Origin: Harmothoe impar
Taxonomy: Eukaryota > Annelida > Polychaeta > Phyllodocida > Polynoidae
DNA length: 64,000 nucleotides
Direction: 5' to 3'
Assembly (NCBI GenBank): GCA_947462335.1
Contig: OX381704.1
Span: 121,888,065-121,952,064 of the forward strand
A program made the translations under genes and the position numbers. This document shows, piece after piece, positions 20,699 through 31,175 of the stretch (within the stretch, counting starts at the first letter, position 1; each line of letters begins with the position of its first letter). The notes below the pieces were generated by a model that worked only from the letters and a program-made list of their open reading frames with translations, did not search any database and was not told the origin of the DNA.

Positions 20699-22549
20699 AC
20701 TTACCCTGTATAGGTCTATTATATGCTACTCAACCCTTGAACAATGTTCATCACAATGAAAAACACATTTTCTGACAGGGGCATATATAATTATAACAGC
20801 CAAACATAAATGCCCTTACAAAACCAAATAAACCTGTGTTGGAATATGATTTCTTATCTTTTCTATATGTTCCATTAGCATCAGGCTAACATCCCAAAGA
20901 TTTATTAAGAATAAAATGTTGGTTGGTCACAGCAACTTACGAAATCTCCTTGCAGCTCTCTGCATCCTTAGATAGGTTGGGAGTGTCAGTGTGAAGGCAG
21001 TCTCGTAGTAAGACATTTCGACCACACAATGATTCTCCTCCGTTAAGTAACTCATGAACCTCCAGAGTACATCAAGTTTATACCGCTTCACAATTCTATG
21101 TATTCAAAGCTTCTTTCACGACCCAAATCTGATTCAGTTTTTCTGCTGGGATTTGAATGACCAGAGCTTTGGCTGAAAATAAAGGATAAGCTTCTGGTTA
21201 CACGAAATATCTCTTTCCCCCCCCCCCCTTTAAGTAGAGCTTTTCAGAAATTCCGATGTTGATTTATAACATAGACTTCAAGATCATTTCGTTGTCTGTT
21301 AATATGGACCCTCCCCCCCTGTCCACCAATTAGATATGGTTATTTTAGAAAATGCTGAAAGACACTAGGTCAATCTACTAAAAACCCCATTTCAATGAAA
21401 ACAAAGTGTCAAATAAGAACAGTTCAAAAACAGCAAACATTATCTCTACCATAACAACACCAAAGGAAATTGAGATTTAGTTCAAACTAATAATTACCAA
21501 ACTGAACTATTTTACCCACCAAATTGGTTATTTTAAATTATATTGTGATGCCTTTCTGATATGAAAGTAAAACTATGCACAGGAGAGCTATAATATAACA
21601 TTGCCAACTTGATATCATGCTTATATCAGAAATGTCTCTGAACATAATAATCAAAGACTCTACACAAGTAACCAGTGGAAATAACATGCACACTGGTGCA
21701 GGAAGAGTATGGCAACCAATGAGCCCAGCGTGCCAGTACGACGGTGCTATCATATTGTGCGTACCGATCGTCTAAGTATGTTTTCTCCGGGTACATCCTG
21801 ACATTCCTTGTAGCATCTTCATGGTAGGCCTACCGCTTATATATCACAATAGTGTTGATAGCACAAAACATGCCTACACTGTAAATAGTTAGTGTAGGTA
21901 CACAGTAGAATCTACTGTAGATCTACAGTAAAATCTACTGTAGAATGGATTTACAGTAGAATCTTCTGTAGATTTACATACAGTAGATTCTACTGTAGAT
22001 CTACAATCAACTGCACACCTACAGCAGAATCTACTGTACACATACAAACATGTAATAATGCAGAAATGTACAGCCTCATTCTTGTCAGTTAGCCAACGAA
22101 TAAAGGACTCGTATTCAGACAGAAAGGGCTATAAGGGCTAGAGCCAAATTGTGAACCCTTTAAGGGCAGCATGGTGCCTTAATGCACTGTGCCCAATGCA
22201 CCAAAGCACTATGCTTCCCATAGTGGGTTATGCCAGACATCAGTTTCAGAAGTCAAAGTCCATGGACTAATGCTCCCCCAAATGGAGCTTCCTTTTCAAG
22301 TTTTGCAAACTAGCAAATTATGAACCTGAACTGTTTGAAACATAATGATATCATTACAGTTTTTGTGTCCAACACAATATTACAACTCAAAGCGCTGAGT
22401 ATTCGTCCACGTTTGTGTCCACATTCCTCACCGACACACATACTGACGGTACATAGTGAAACCTGGTGCCACAAAAACAACTGATGCAAAATGTCCTATC
22501 TAATAGTTAGTCATATCTACATGTGTAACAAACTTGCCAGTCTAGCATT
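20699..22549. other. Intergenic stretch with a short palindrome cluster
   Basis: At about 21888-22035 the palindromic word ACAGTAGATTCTACTGTAG and variants recur six to seven times in 150 bases. At about 22150-22215 there is a fragment of family E (CCCTTTAAGGGCAGCATGGT). The remainder is AT-rich with no coding or RNA signal I can identify. Confidence 0.5.
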
Positions 22550-22874
22550 GGTCCCTAGGGCCTATAGATGTGTTTTACTCAGGCTTGCTGGGCTTGCCCA
22601 TATCTGGGTTATTTTCCTTTTTGTCCAGGGCTACCATTGGGAGCCTAGATGTGGATTCTAAATATTTCAAAACAAACTGACATATAATTTCCCTCCAGAA
22701 ATTACCATTTATTGTACATTTTTATAGTGTGTGCTAAATCTGGGCTAGGGCTGGGCACTTTGAATCTGGGCTGACCCATCTGGGTTCCAACTGGTAGCCC
22801 TGGACAACAAAGGACCAAAACTCAGGGATGGGCAAATCAGCTTGCCCAGGTAAAAACACATATGGACCCCATCA
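22550..22874. mobile_element. Family B fold-back element, copy 2
   Basis: Inverted ends are recognisable: GATGTGTTTTACTCAGGC and GGGCTTGCCCATATCTGGG at the left, and CAGCTTGCCCAGGTAAAAAC then ACATATGGACCC at the right. The centre has GAAATTACC and TCTGGGCTAGGGCTGGGC. It shares the order of words with copies at 17310 and 54518. Confidence 0.65.
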
Positions 22875-24135
22875 AGCAATGTTGACTGGGTTGTTAGGTT
22901 AGATACCATAAACATTTATGTTATTGAAGAAATGAGAGTGTCTCTAGTGTGCCTTTACCCTCAGGGTGAGGGGTGTAGACCTGTCCACAATACATCACTC
23001 GTACAGAAACCGGTAAATTGCCGACCTCATTCAAATACTTCAGCCGTCTATAGGCCCAAGTTTAATAGTGCAAATAGTACAAAAACAACCTAAAATATCT
23101 GAAAATCTCTCAAACGGTCGTTTCTGTGGCCATCGGTTTTACATAAAATGAAAGAAACTAGAATTCAGAAAATAACTCTAACACCATGAAAAACTTTGAT
23201 TAATGTGTACCCTAAAGATCTTGTGAAAGACAGAAAATATCCAATTGTGGGTTGACTTTTCCAGTTAATAATGTACACATCATATCAATCTAAACCTTAT
23301 CACAACATATTCAAGATCTGAAATAAGTTAAATTCATACTCTTAAAACACTTTTTCTAACATTATCTTGTGTTCACAATAGAATAATTGAAATATATATC
23401 ACACATAACATACACAATAAATCACCATCATTAAAGCATTAAATATAGATAATCTGCATCAATAAATCCTATCTACAACAACATTTTCCATTATATTGCT
23501 GGGATCACACTTTTCTTTATCAGAAAATACATTTCAAGCACAATGCATAATAATAATATAATCTGGGAGAAACCTCGGGAGTAGGTGCGTCTGGCTACTG
23601 TTAGTGAAAATAGGGTCTCTTTGCTGAATATAGACATCTGGTTTATAGCTCTTCTATATACAGTCATTGATCTAAGTGGTCAATAAAGCTTTATTACATC
23701 CACACCCAGGTTCTTACAAGTCTTACAGACATCAAAAACATCAGTTATCGATTGTCATAAACGCAGAAGAGACGGAGGCAGTCCAGGGCCTGCACGTAAA
23801 TCTACCCGGCGTGTTTCCATTGTGTTGATGCTGATATGATCCGTTTCATTTTTCGTATTATCCTTGACCTGTGGAAAAATACAAATCAAACACTTTTCAT
23901 GAGGCTTTTTTCCTGTTGCACTGCTGCGAGTCTGTAAAACACTCCTGGTAAAATACTTTCCTCATCAATTACAAATATATCCTGTTTAAACTTTGCAGAG
24001 TGTGCTTCATGTCCAATGCTGGATACTCCACAGTATATTGGTGAGGTCTCCCTGCACCCACAAAATGTATGCTCTACCCACACCCACACCCACATCCGCT
24101 GCATATCACTTTAATGTAATACTCCACCAGAACTA
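22875..24135. other. Intergenic, nothing recognised
   Basis: AT-rich DNA without a convincing exon, RNA gene or repeat structure. An open frame at 23886-24104 on the minus strand includes a short CCCACAC repeat and has no family likeness. Confidence 0.45.
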
Positions 24136-24512
24136 GGCCAAGTGTTTCAAGTTACATAGTCTGAAAATCTAGGTAGGGTAGGTCGGATTTTTTTTTTTTT
24201 TTAATTTTTTAAAAACTTTGGACTGAAAAGTACCCCAAAATTGACTCGCAAACTTCAGCGCCGACTCGCCGACAATGGTGTCGACTCGTAGACTATCAAA
24301 TTGACCCTGAAATAGGCCCAAAATTACTTAAAACATTAATATTTTTTCAATATTGGATAAAAGTTTCTCGCTGACTACGACGTTGACTCATAGACTATCA
24401 AATTGACCCTGAAATAGCCCTAAAATCACAATTGGATAAAAATGTCTAGGGTCGGCCCTGTTTTGCTAGGTAGGGTCGGGTAACCTGAAACACACCTTTT
24501 TTTTATTTGGCC
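24136..24512. mobile_element. Family A fold-back element, copy 4 (longest)
   Basis: It begins GGCCAAGTGTTTCAAGTTAC and ends GTAACCTGAAACACACC, then a T run and GGCC. The interior has AGGTAGGGTAGGTCGG near the left and GGTCGGCCCTGTTTTGC near the right. It includes two diverged repeats of a segment with GACTCG(T/C)AGACTATCAAATTG. It is inverted relative to copies 1 and 3. Confidence 0.7.
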
Positions 24513-26014
24513 CTATGTTGAACTCCTATTAACCTATATTGATATTGTATCACCGACACATTCTATGTGCATATTTATGTTATATCCCAAATGAAATCCT
24601 GGACAATCGACAAAATACATGTTTCTTTTCCTTACTCGAATACGTATGGTGACTCCATTACTATATTTCATGCATTCCTCCAAAAATATTCTGAATTCCT
24701 CCTAAGATATATATCTTCCACAAACTAATCTGCATAGCTCCTGCATTGATCCACAAGATATGTAGCATATAAATCACACATGGAGAGCGTATCCCGGTAT
24801 TCCCTGCACTTTCTCCGTCACTCCACCGTGAATGCAAACGTGGAACCAGAGGCAAGGACCATGGCCTTATTTCTTTTTGTATCTATAAAGTAGTTTATCC
24901 AATAGAAGTGCGGGATGTAGGAACATGGCTAGGTGCTGGGGTACTCCATATTTGGACATTGGGCAAAGATACTTCCATATATGGTCATGGGTACTTCTAC
25001 TTATCTGCAAGGACAATTCCATATATGGTAACCACTATTTCCATATATTATGACAAGTGGTTCCTTATATTGCGACAGGTACTTCCATATTTGGGTAAAG
25101 GGTCCTCCACATTTGGATGAGGGTACTTCCATATTTGGACATTCACACACTGTTGCAATGCACTGCCATAGAATACTGTTTAAAGCTGGGTTAGGGTGGC
25201 TGGCGGAACAATGAGCACGCAGTACGATAGAAGTCGTAATGCTCAACAACGGGTTCTCCTTGATATATATCTATACCCGTCTTAGTGGGAAAAGAGTCAA
25301 CAATCAAAGTTAACACTAACCGCTCTGCAATGAGAACTTGAACACTTGGCAAAATGTAATCCTACCCATTCCATGAAAGAACTGTTGATGGATCATGAAT
25401 TAGTTGTTTTACATATTCCACTTCTATTCTGGGATACATCATCCCTTGAAGCCCCACAAACTAATATAGAGTGCCACAGATAGAGCTAGGTGCACATAGC
25501 TAAGTTAAGGTAGAACTCAGTGTTAGACCCCTTTAGTGAGAGGGACCTGATGGCTACCTGTGGTGACGGTTGCCATCACACACAGGGTAATCGGCACAGG
25601 GCGTAACACGGGAGGCAAACTATGATGTGGTCACACCGTGCCCTCCCCGGGTACAACACAGCATGTAAGGTGTGAACACTCATCCCCCATGTTACCTGTG
25701 TGTCCAGTGGTCACCCCCTGAGGAGGTTTACACTGGCAAGACTTCTCATCATATAGCATGTATACAGACTCCATTTGGTATCTGATCAAGTATTAATCAG
25801 CTTTTTATTAGGCAATCCCTAAATTGGCTTTTTCATGTACTCTGCTTTAACCGCACATGAGAAGCGCTCCCTGTGAAAACATCCAATGTATCGGCTGTAT
25901 AGCTGCACGCTGCAGCCCGGGTGACTCCTGCTGACACACAGAGAGGAAAGAGGTAGAGGTAGGGACATGCACCATCCTATAGTGTCTGCTACTTCACTGT
26001 TATGAAGCGGGGAT
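24513..26014 (-). other. Downstream flank of the ankyrin gene, with a degenerate tandem repeat
   Basis: At about 24945-25142 a degenerate repeat of TACTTCCATATTTGG-like words occurs about seven times. The minus-strand AATAAA at 25809-25804 lies about 206 bases past the ankyrin-gene stop and is a reasonable polyadenylation signal. The rest shows no gene. Confidence 0.5.
25804..25809 (-). terminator. Candidate polyadenylation signal of the ankyrin gene
   Basis: AATAAA on the minus strand, about 206 bases after the stop at 26015. It is the nearest canonical hexamer and sits at a normal 3'UTR distance. Use is not shown by the sequence alone. Confidence 0.4.
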
Positions 26015-26596
26015 TCACTTTACGGCCTTTTTCTGCAGAGCCTGCACGGTGGCCACAGGCTTCTTGTCCTTGTTGAGCACCACTGTGGCCTCGGGTGATG
26101 CACTAGAGTTAGTGTCTATAGTGACTTGCACCCCGCTGGCGCTGGTGAGGGTCGGGCTGCGGAGACTGTCTCGTTCTGTGCCTTTGATGAACTGCAGCGA
26201 GCCCTGCGGTGACACCTCGGTACTCTTGGGGGACCGGGGGGACTTAGGTGACCTTGGCGACCTTGGTGAGAGGGACCGCTGGTCATTGCTTTGTCGCCGT
26301 GACGATGATTCTGAGTAATCATACCTCATGCCGGAACTGGGACTGGGTGGGGGCAGCGCGGGGGAGTTATCGGCGTCTGACATCTGGCCACGTTTACTGG
26401 CAGACTTCCGGCGGTGTTTGCGCATGCCCTCGGGTGTGAGGGCCGTGCCCCCCTTGTCTATACTCGGCAGGTTGACGTCCCCCTGGGTGCCGGACGGGGA
26501 GTCACGGGACGAGTCGTTGTTCCAGAACATGCCGAAGAACTTGATGCTGGGGAGACTGCTGCGCTTGTCACGCGCCCGGTTACCGTACTCCATCAC
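26015..26596 (-). CDS. Ankyrin-repeat protein (ANKRD34-like), exon D with stop
   Basis: The exon follows an acceptor (CACTAG before GTGATGGAG) and joins exon C in phase 0 to read HLQ-VMEYGNRARDKRSSLP. It encodes residues about 331-523 and ends QALQKKAVK then TGA. This C-terminal part has no ankyrin repeats. It begins with SIKFFGMFWNNDSS, then a basic patch RKHRRKSASKRGQ that could act in nuclear targeting, then a low-complexity SPRSPRSPKSPRSPKS segment with likely phosphorylation sites, then a stretch resembling disordered regulatory sequence. Codon third positions are GC-rich, unlike the surrounding DNA, which supports real coding. The function of the tail is unknown. Confidence 0.85.
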   Translation of the reverse strand: MMEYGNRARDKRSSLPSIKFFGMFWNNDSSRDSPSGTQGDVNLPSIDKGGTALTPEGMRKHRRKSASKRGQMSDADNSPALPPPSPSSGMRYDYSESSSRRQSNDQRSLSPRSPRSPKSPRSPKSTEVSPQGSLQFIKGTERDSLRSPTLTSASGVQVTIDTNSSASPEATVVLNKDKKPVATVQALQKKAVK

Positions 26597-28874
26597 CTAG
26601 TGCACAGTCAGCATCAAGTTATTATATCACATTAAATATGATAAAATGTGTTATATTGAACTATGTTAAAGATGTTATAGAATATACTTTTTTCAAAGAC
26701 TTTTCACAGACACTTAAGATTCTGAAATAGCTTATTTAATAATTCCATCAAAAGATTGCAGTAAAGTGGTTGAAAGTCTATGTTTGAATCTAAAACTCTG
26801 TCTCTCTGTCTCTATCTAGATACACATTGAAATTAATATAATTATGAAGACTGAGGTTAGTTTGGCATCTTAGTACATTAAACCTCCACTAGGGAGGAAA
26901 GTATATATATTCAAATCTATACAACTGTCTCTCTGTCTCTATCTAGATATACATATTCTCTCTCTATATATATATTTATATACATCTATATATATATATA
27001 TAATATATATATATATATATTTATATCTCTCCCTGTCTCTCTATAAACCTATATATATCTGCTTTACCTGTAGGTGTGTGGATGCCTTGGCCCCCCCCCG
27101 GTGTAGGTGTGTATATGTATAATTACCTGTAGATGAGTAGATGCATTGGGCGCCCCCCCCCCCCGGTGTAGGTGTGTATATGTATAATTACCTGTAGGTG
27201 TGTGGAAGCCTTGGCCCCCCCCCCGGTGTAGGTGTGTATATGTATAATTACCTGTAGATGAGTAGATGCCTTGGGCGGCCCCCCGGTGTAGGTGTGTATA
27301 TGTATAATTACCTGTAGATGAGTAGATGCCTTGGGCGGCCCCCCGGTGTAGATGTGTATATGTATAATTACCTGTAGGTGTGTGGATGCCTTGGGCCCCC
27401 CCCGGTGTAGGTGTGTATATATATAATTACCTGTAGATGAGTAGATGCCTTGGGCGGCCCCCAGTGTAGGTGTGTATATGTATAATTACCTGTAGGTGTG
27501 TGGATGCCTTGGGCCCCCCCCCCCCCGGTGTAGGTGTGTATATGTATAATTACCTGTAGATGAGTAGATGCCTTGGCCCCCCCCCCGGTGTAGGTGTGTA
27601 TATATATAATTACCTGTAGGTGGGTGGAAGCCTTGGGCGGCCCCCCCCGGTGTAGGTGTGTATATGTATAATTACCTGTAGATGAGTGGATGCCTTGGGC
27701 GGCCCCCGGTGTAGGTGTGTATATGTATAATTACCTGTAGGTGTGTGGATGCCTTGGGCCCCCCCCCCCGGTGTAGGTGTGTATATGTATAACTACCTGT
27801 AGGTGAGTAGATGCCTTGGGCGGCCCCCCGGTGTAGGTGTGTATATGTATAATTACCTGTAGGTGTGTAGATGCCTTGGGCGGCCCCCCCCGGTGTAGGT
27901 GTGTATACGTATAATTACCTGTAGGTGTGTAGATGCCTTGGGCGGCCCCCGGTGTAGGTGTGTATATGTATAATTACCTGTAGGTGGGTGGAAGCCTTGG
28001 GCGGCCCCCAGTGTAGGTGTATATATATAATTACCTGTAGGTGAGTAGATGCCTTGGGCCCCCCCCTGGTGTAGGTGTGTATATGTATAATTACCTGTAG
28101 GTGAGTAGATGCCTTGGGCGGCCCCCCCCCGGTGTAGGTGTGTATACGTATAATTACCTGTAGGTGAGTAGATGCCTTGGGCCCCCCCCGGTGTAGGTGT
28201 GTATATGTATAATTACCTGTAGGTGAGTGGATGCCTTGGGCCCCCCCCTGGTGTAGGTGTGTATATGTATAATTACCTGTAGGTGTGTAGATGCCTTGGG
28301 CCCCCCCCTGGTGTAGGTGTGTATATGTATAATTACCTGTAGGTGTGTAGATGCCTTGGGCGGCCCCCCGGTGTAGGTGTGTATATGTATAATTACCTGT
28401 AGGTGTGTAGATGCCTTGGGCGGCCCCCCGGTGTAGGTGTGTATACGTATAATTACCTGTAGGTGGGTGGAAGCCTTGGGCGGCCCCCCGGTGTAGGTGT
28501 GTATATGTATAATTACCTGTAGGTGTGTAGATGCCTTGGGCGGCCCCCCGGTGTAGGTGTGTATATGTATAATTACCTGTAGATGAGTGGATGCCTTGGG
28601 CGGCCCCCAGTGTAGGTGTATATATATAATTACCTGTAGATGAGTAGATGCCTTGGGCGGCCCCCCGGTGTAGGTGTGTATATGTATAACTACCTGTAGG
28701 TGAGTAGATGCCTTGGGCGGCCCCCCGGTGTAGGTGTGTATATGTTTAATTACCTGTAGGTGAGTGGATGCCTTGGGCGGCCCCCCGGTGTAGGTGTGTA
28801 TACGTATAATTACCTGTAGATGAGTAGATGCCTTGGGCGGCCCCCCCGGTGTAGGTGTGTATATGTATAATTAC
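26597..28874 (-). other. Intron C-D of the ankyrin gene
   Basis: Donor GTAATT at 28874-28869, acceptor CACTAG at 26597. About 1.8 kb of the 2.3-kb intron is the donor-copy minisatellite. The rest includes TA-rich and TCTCTG microsatellite DNA at about 26795-27060. Confidence 0.8.
26795..27060. repeat. TA and TCTCTG microsatellite region
   Basis: Interrupted runs of TATA and of CTCTCTGTCTCTATCTAGAT are present, the latter twice (26801 and 26926). It is simple-sequence DNA at the end of the minisatellite in the intron. Confidence 0.8.
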
Positions 28875-28911
28875 CTGTAGATGAGTAGATGCCTTTGGCG
28901 GCCCCCCGGTG
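27063..28911 (-). repeat. About 30 tandem copies of the exon C donor boundary, unit about 60 bp
   Basis: On the minus strand each unit reads CACCGGGGGGCCGCCCAAGG, CATCTACTCATCTACAG, then GTAATTATACATATACACAC. That is the last about 40 bases of exon C followed by its 5' splice site and intron start. I count 30 copies beyond the true one at 28875. Variation is concentrated in the length of the C run and in GTAGATGAG versus GTAGGTGTG words, giving higher-order alternation. Most copies keep an intact CAG|GTAATT, so they are plausible decoy donors. Confidence 0.92.
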
Positions 28912-29467
28912 CGGGCGTGCAGCTGGTTCAGCTTCTTGTTGAGTTCCTCCATGTCCAGGTCTTTGTTGGTTTTACTGAGTCGTGGCTTGTTGCTCATGGT
29001 CGGGGGAGACACGTTACAGCGCGCCCGTGACACGGTGCTCATCTTCCGCCCGGTATCCGCTCCATTCCCGGTCCCGTTCCCGGTCCCATTCCCGCTGTCT
29101 CCATACGCCCCACACCGCGCCTCGTCATCCCCCACATCCACCAAGCCGTCCCTCGGGAGGCGGTAATTCAGGAAAGCCGCCTGCGAGGAGAAGGCCACAA
29201 TCTCCGGGGTCAGACACCCCTGTGCACGCGCCCACTCCTCGGCGTTCATCCCCTTCTCCCGGTCCCGGAAGGAGATGCAGGCCTTTCCCTCGAGGGCGAG
29301 GATCGAGGCGCACTCGATGAAGCCGTGCTTGGAGGCGATGAGTAGCGCCGTGAGGCCCTCGTTATTAACATGGTCCACGTTCAGTCCCAGACGACGGAAC
29401 GAGCGGATCAGGATCTCCACTCCTGTGTCGTTACCCACCATAGCACTGTATATAAGGGGCGTGTTAC
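28875..29467 (-). CDS. Ankyrin-repeat protein (ANKRD34-like), exon C
   Basis: It begins after TATTTCAG; the two bases GT complete a glycine codon left by exon B, giving DQDG-NTPLIYSAMVGND. It ends at CTACAG before GTAATT in phase 0. It encodes residues about 133-330. First comes the rest of an ankyrin repeat (NTPLIYSAMVGNDTGVEILI), then NEGLTALLIASKHGFIECAS, then a decayed terminal repeat (FRDREKGMNAEEWARAQGC). After these lie a linker with a GNGTGNGTGNGAD repeat, a basic SKPRLSKTNKDLDMEEL stretch and a probable short helix (LNKKLNQLHAR). Both ends of this exon have been amplified into minisatellites in the adjoining introns. Confidence 0.9.
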
Positions 29468-30310
29468 CTGAAATAGGACATATAGGGTATTAGACATAGA
29501 TCTCCACTCTGAAACAGGACATATAGGGTATTAGACCTAGGTCAGGATCTCCACTCCTGTGTCGTTACCCACCATAGCACTGTATATAAGGGGCGTGTTA
29601 CCTGAAATAGGACATATAGGGTATTAGACATAGATCAGGATCTCCACTCCTGTGTCGTTACCCACCATAGCACTGTATATAAGGGGTGTGTTACCTGCAA
29701 TAGGACATATAGGGTGTTAGACATAGATCAGGATCTCCACTCCTGTGTCGTTACCCACCATAGCACTGTATATAAGGGGTGTGTTACCTGAAACAGGACA
29801 TATAGGGTATTAGACATAGATCAGGATCTCCACTCCTGTGTCGTTACCCACCATAGCACTGTATATAAGGGGCGTGTTACCTGGAATAGGACATATAGGG
29901 TATAAGACATAGATCAGGATCTCCACTCCTGTGTCGTTACCCACCATAGCACTGTATATAAGGGGTGTGTTACCTGCAATAGGACATATAGGGTGTTAGA
30001 CATCGATCAGGATCTCCACTCCTGTGTCGTTACCCACCATAGCACTGTATATAAGGGGTGTGTTACCTGAAACAGGACATATAGGGTATTAGACATAGGT
30101 CAGGATCTCCACTCCTGTGTCGTTACCCACCATAGCACTGTATATAAGGGGCGTGTTACCTGCAATAGGACATATAGGGTATTAGACATAGATCTCTGCT
30201 CTGAAACAGGACATATAGGGTGTTAGACATAGATCAGGATCTCCACTCCTGTGTCGTTACCCACCATAGCACTGTATATAAGGGGCGTGTTACCTGCAAT
30301 AGGACATATA
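29468..30310 (-). repeat. Eight tandem copies of the exon C acceptor boundary, unit about 95-105 bp
   Basis: On the minus strand each copy has an acceptor (TATTTCAG, or TTGCAG and GTTTCAG variants), then GTAACACGCCCCTTATATAC and the next about 45 bases of exon C to GAGTGGAGATCC. It then switches to an intron word (GATCTATGTCTAATACCCTA). Copies of the CTCCTGTGTCGTTACCCACC word occur at about 29547, 29648, 29738, 29830, 29923, 30016, 30114 and 30245. A ninth, decayed copy is at 31130-31175, beyond the 21-bp array. Confidence 0.92.
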
Positions 30311-31116
30311 GGGTGTTAGATATAGGTAGAGCAGTATTAGACATGGGTAGGGCAGTATTAGACATAGGTAGGGCAGTCTTAGATATAGGTAGGGCAGTAT
30401 TAGACATGGGTAGGGCAGTATTAGACATGGGTAGGGCAGTATTAGACATAGGTAGGGCAGTATTAGACATGGGTAGGGCAGTATTAGACATGGGTAGGGC
30501 AGTGTTAGACATGGGTAGGGCAGTATTAGACATAGGTAGGGCAGTATTAGACATGGGTAGGGCAGTGTAAGACATGGGTAGGGTAGTATAAGACATAGGT
30601 AGGGCAGTATTAGACAGTGTAAGGGCAGTATTAGACATGGGTAGGGCAGTGTTAGACATGGGTAGGGCAGTATTAGACATGGGTAGGGCAGTATTAGACA
30701 TAGGTAGGGCAGTATTAGACATAGGTAGGGCAGTATTAGACATAGGTAGGGCAGTATTAGACATAGGTAGGGCAGTATTAGACATGGGTAGGGCAGTATT
30801 AGACATGGGTAGGGCAGTATTAGACATGGGTAGGGCTGTATTAGACATAGGTAGGGCAGTATTAGACATGGGTAGGGCAGTATTAGACATAGGTAGGGCA
30901 GTATTAGACATGGGTAGGGCAGTATTAGACATGGGTAGGGCAGTATTAGACATAGGTAGGGCAGTATTAGACATAGGTAGGGCAGTATTAGACATGGGTA
31001 GGGCAGTATTAGACATAGGTAGGGCAGTATTAGACATGGGTAGGGCAGTATTAGACATAGGTAGGGCAGTATTAGACATGGGTAGGGCAGTATTGGACAT
31101 GGGTAGGGCAGTGTAA
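30311..31116. repeat. 21-bp minisatellite, about 38 copies
   Basis: The unit TTAGACATGGGTAGGGCAGT(A) with A/G variation repeats with little divergence. Since 21 is a multiple of three, both strands have long false frames (MSNTALP or MGRAVLD repeats). It sits inside the exon-C acceptor array and shares its TTAGACATAG word, so it probably grew from that unit. Confidence 0.93.
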
Positions 31117-31175
31117 AGTGTTAGACATAGATCAGGATCTCCAGCCCCATGTCGTTACCAACAATGGCACTGTAT

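Noticed and set aside
28746..28874. Extension of exon C into the repeat (HLQVIIHIHTYTGG...)
   Set aside because: A canonical donor at 28874 joins in phase to exon D, and the extension only reads the minisatellite until a stop.
28100..28900. CRISPR-like array
   Set aside because: Repeats are contiguous without unique spacers, carry splice-site copies and lie in a eukaryotic intron.
30220..31116. Open frames of 288 codons (minus) and 116 and 159 codons (plus) with 7-residue repeats
   Set aside because: They come from a 21-bp minisatellite inside an ankyrin-gene intron; both strands are open.
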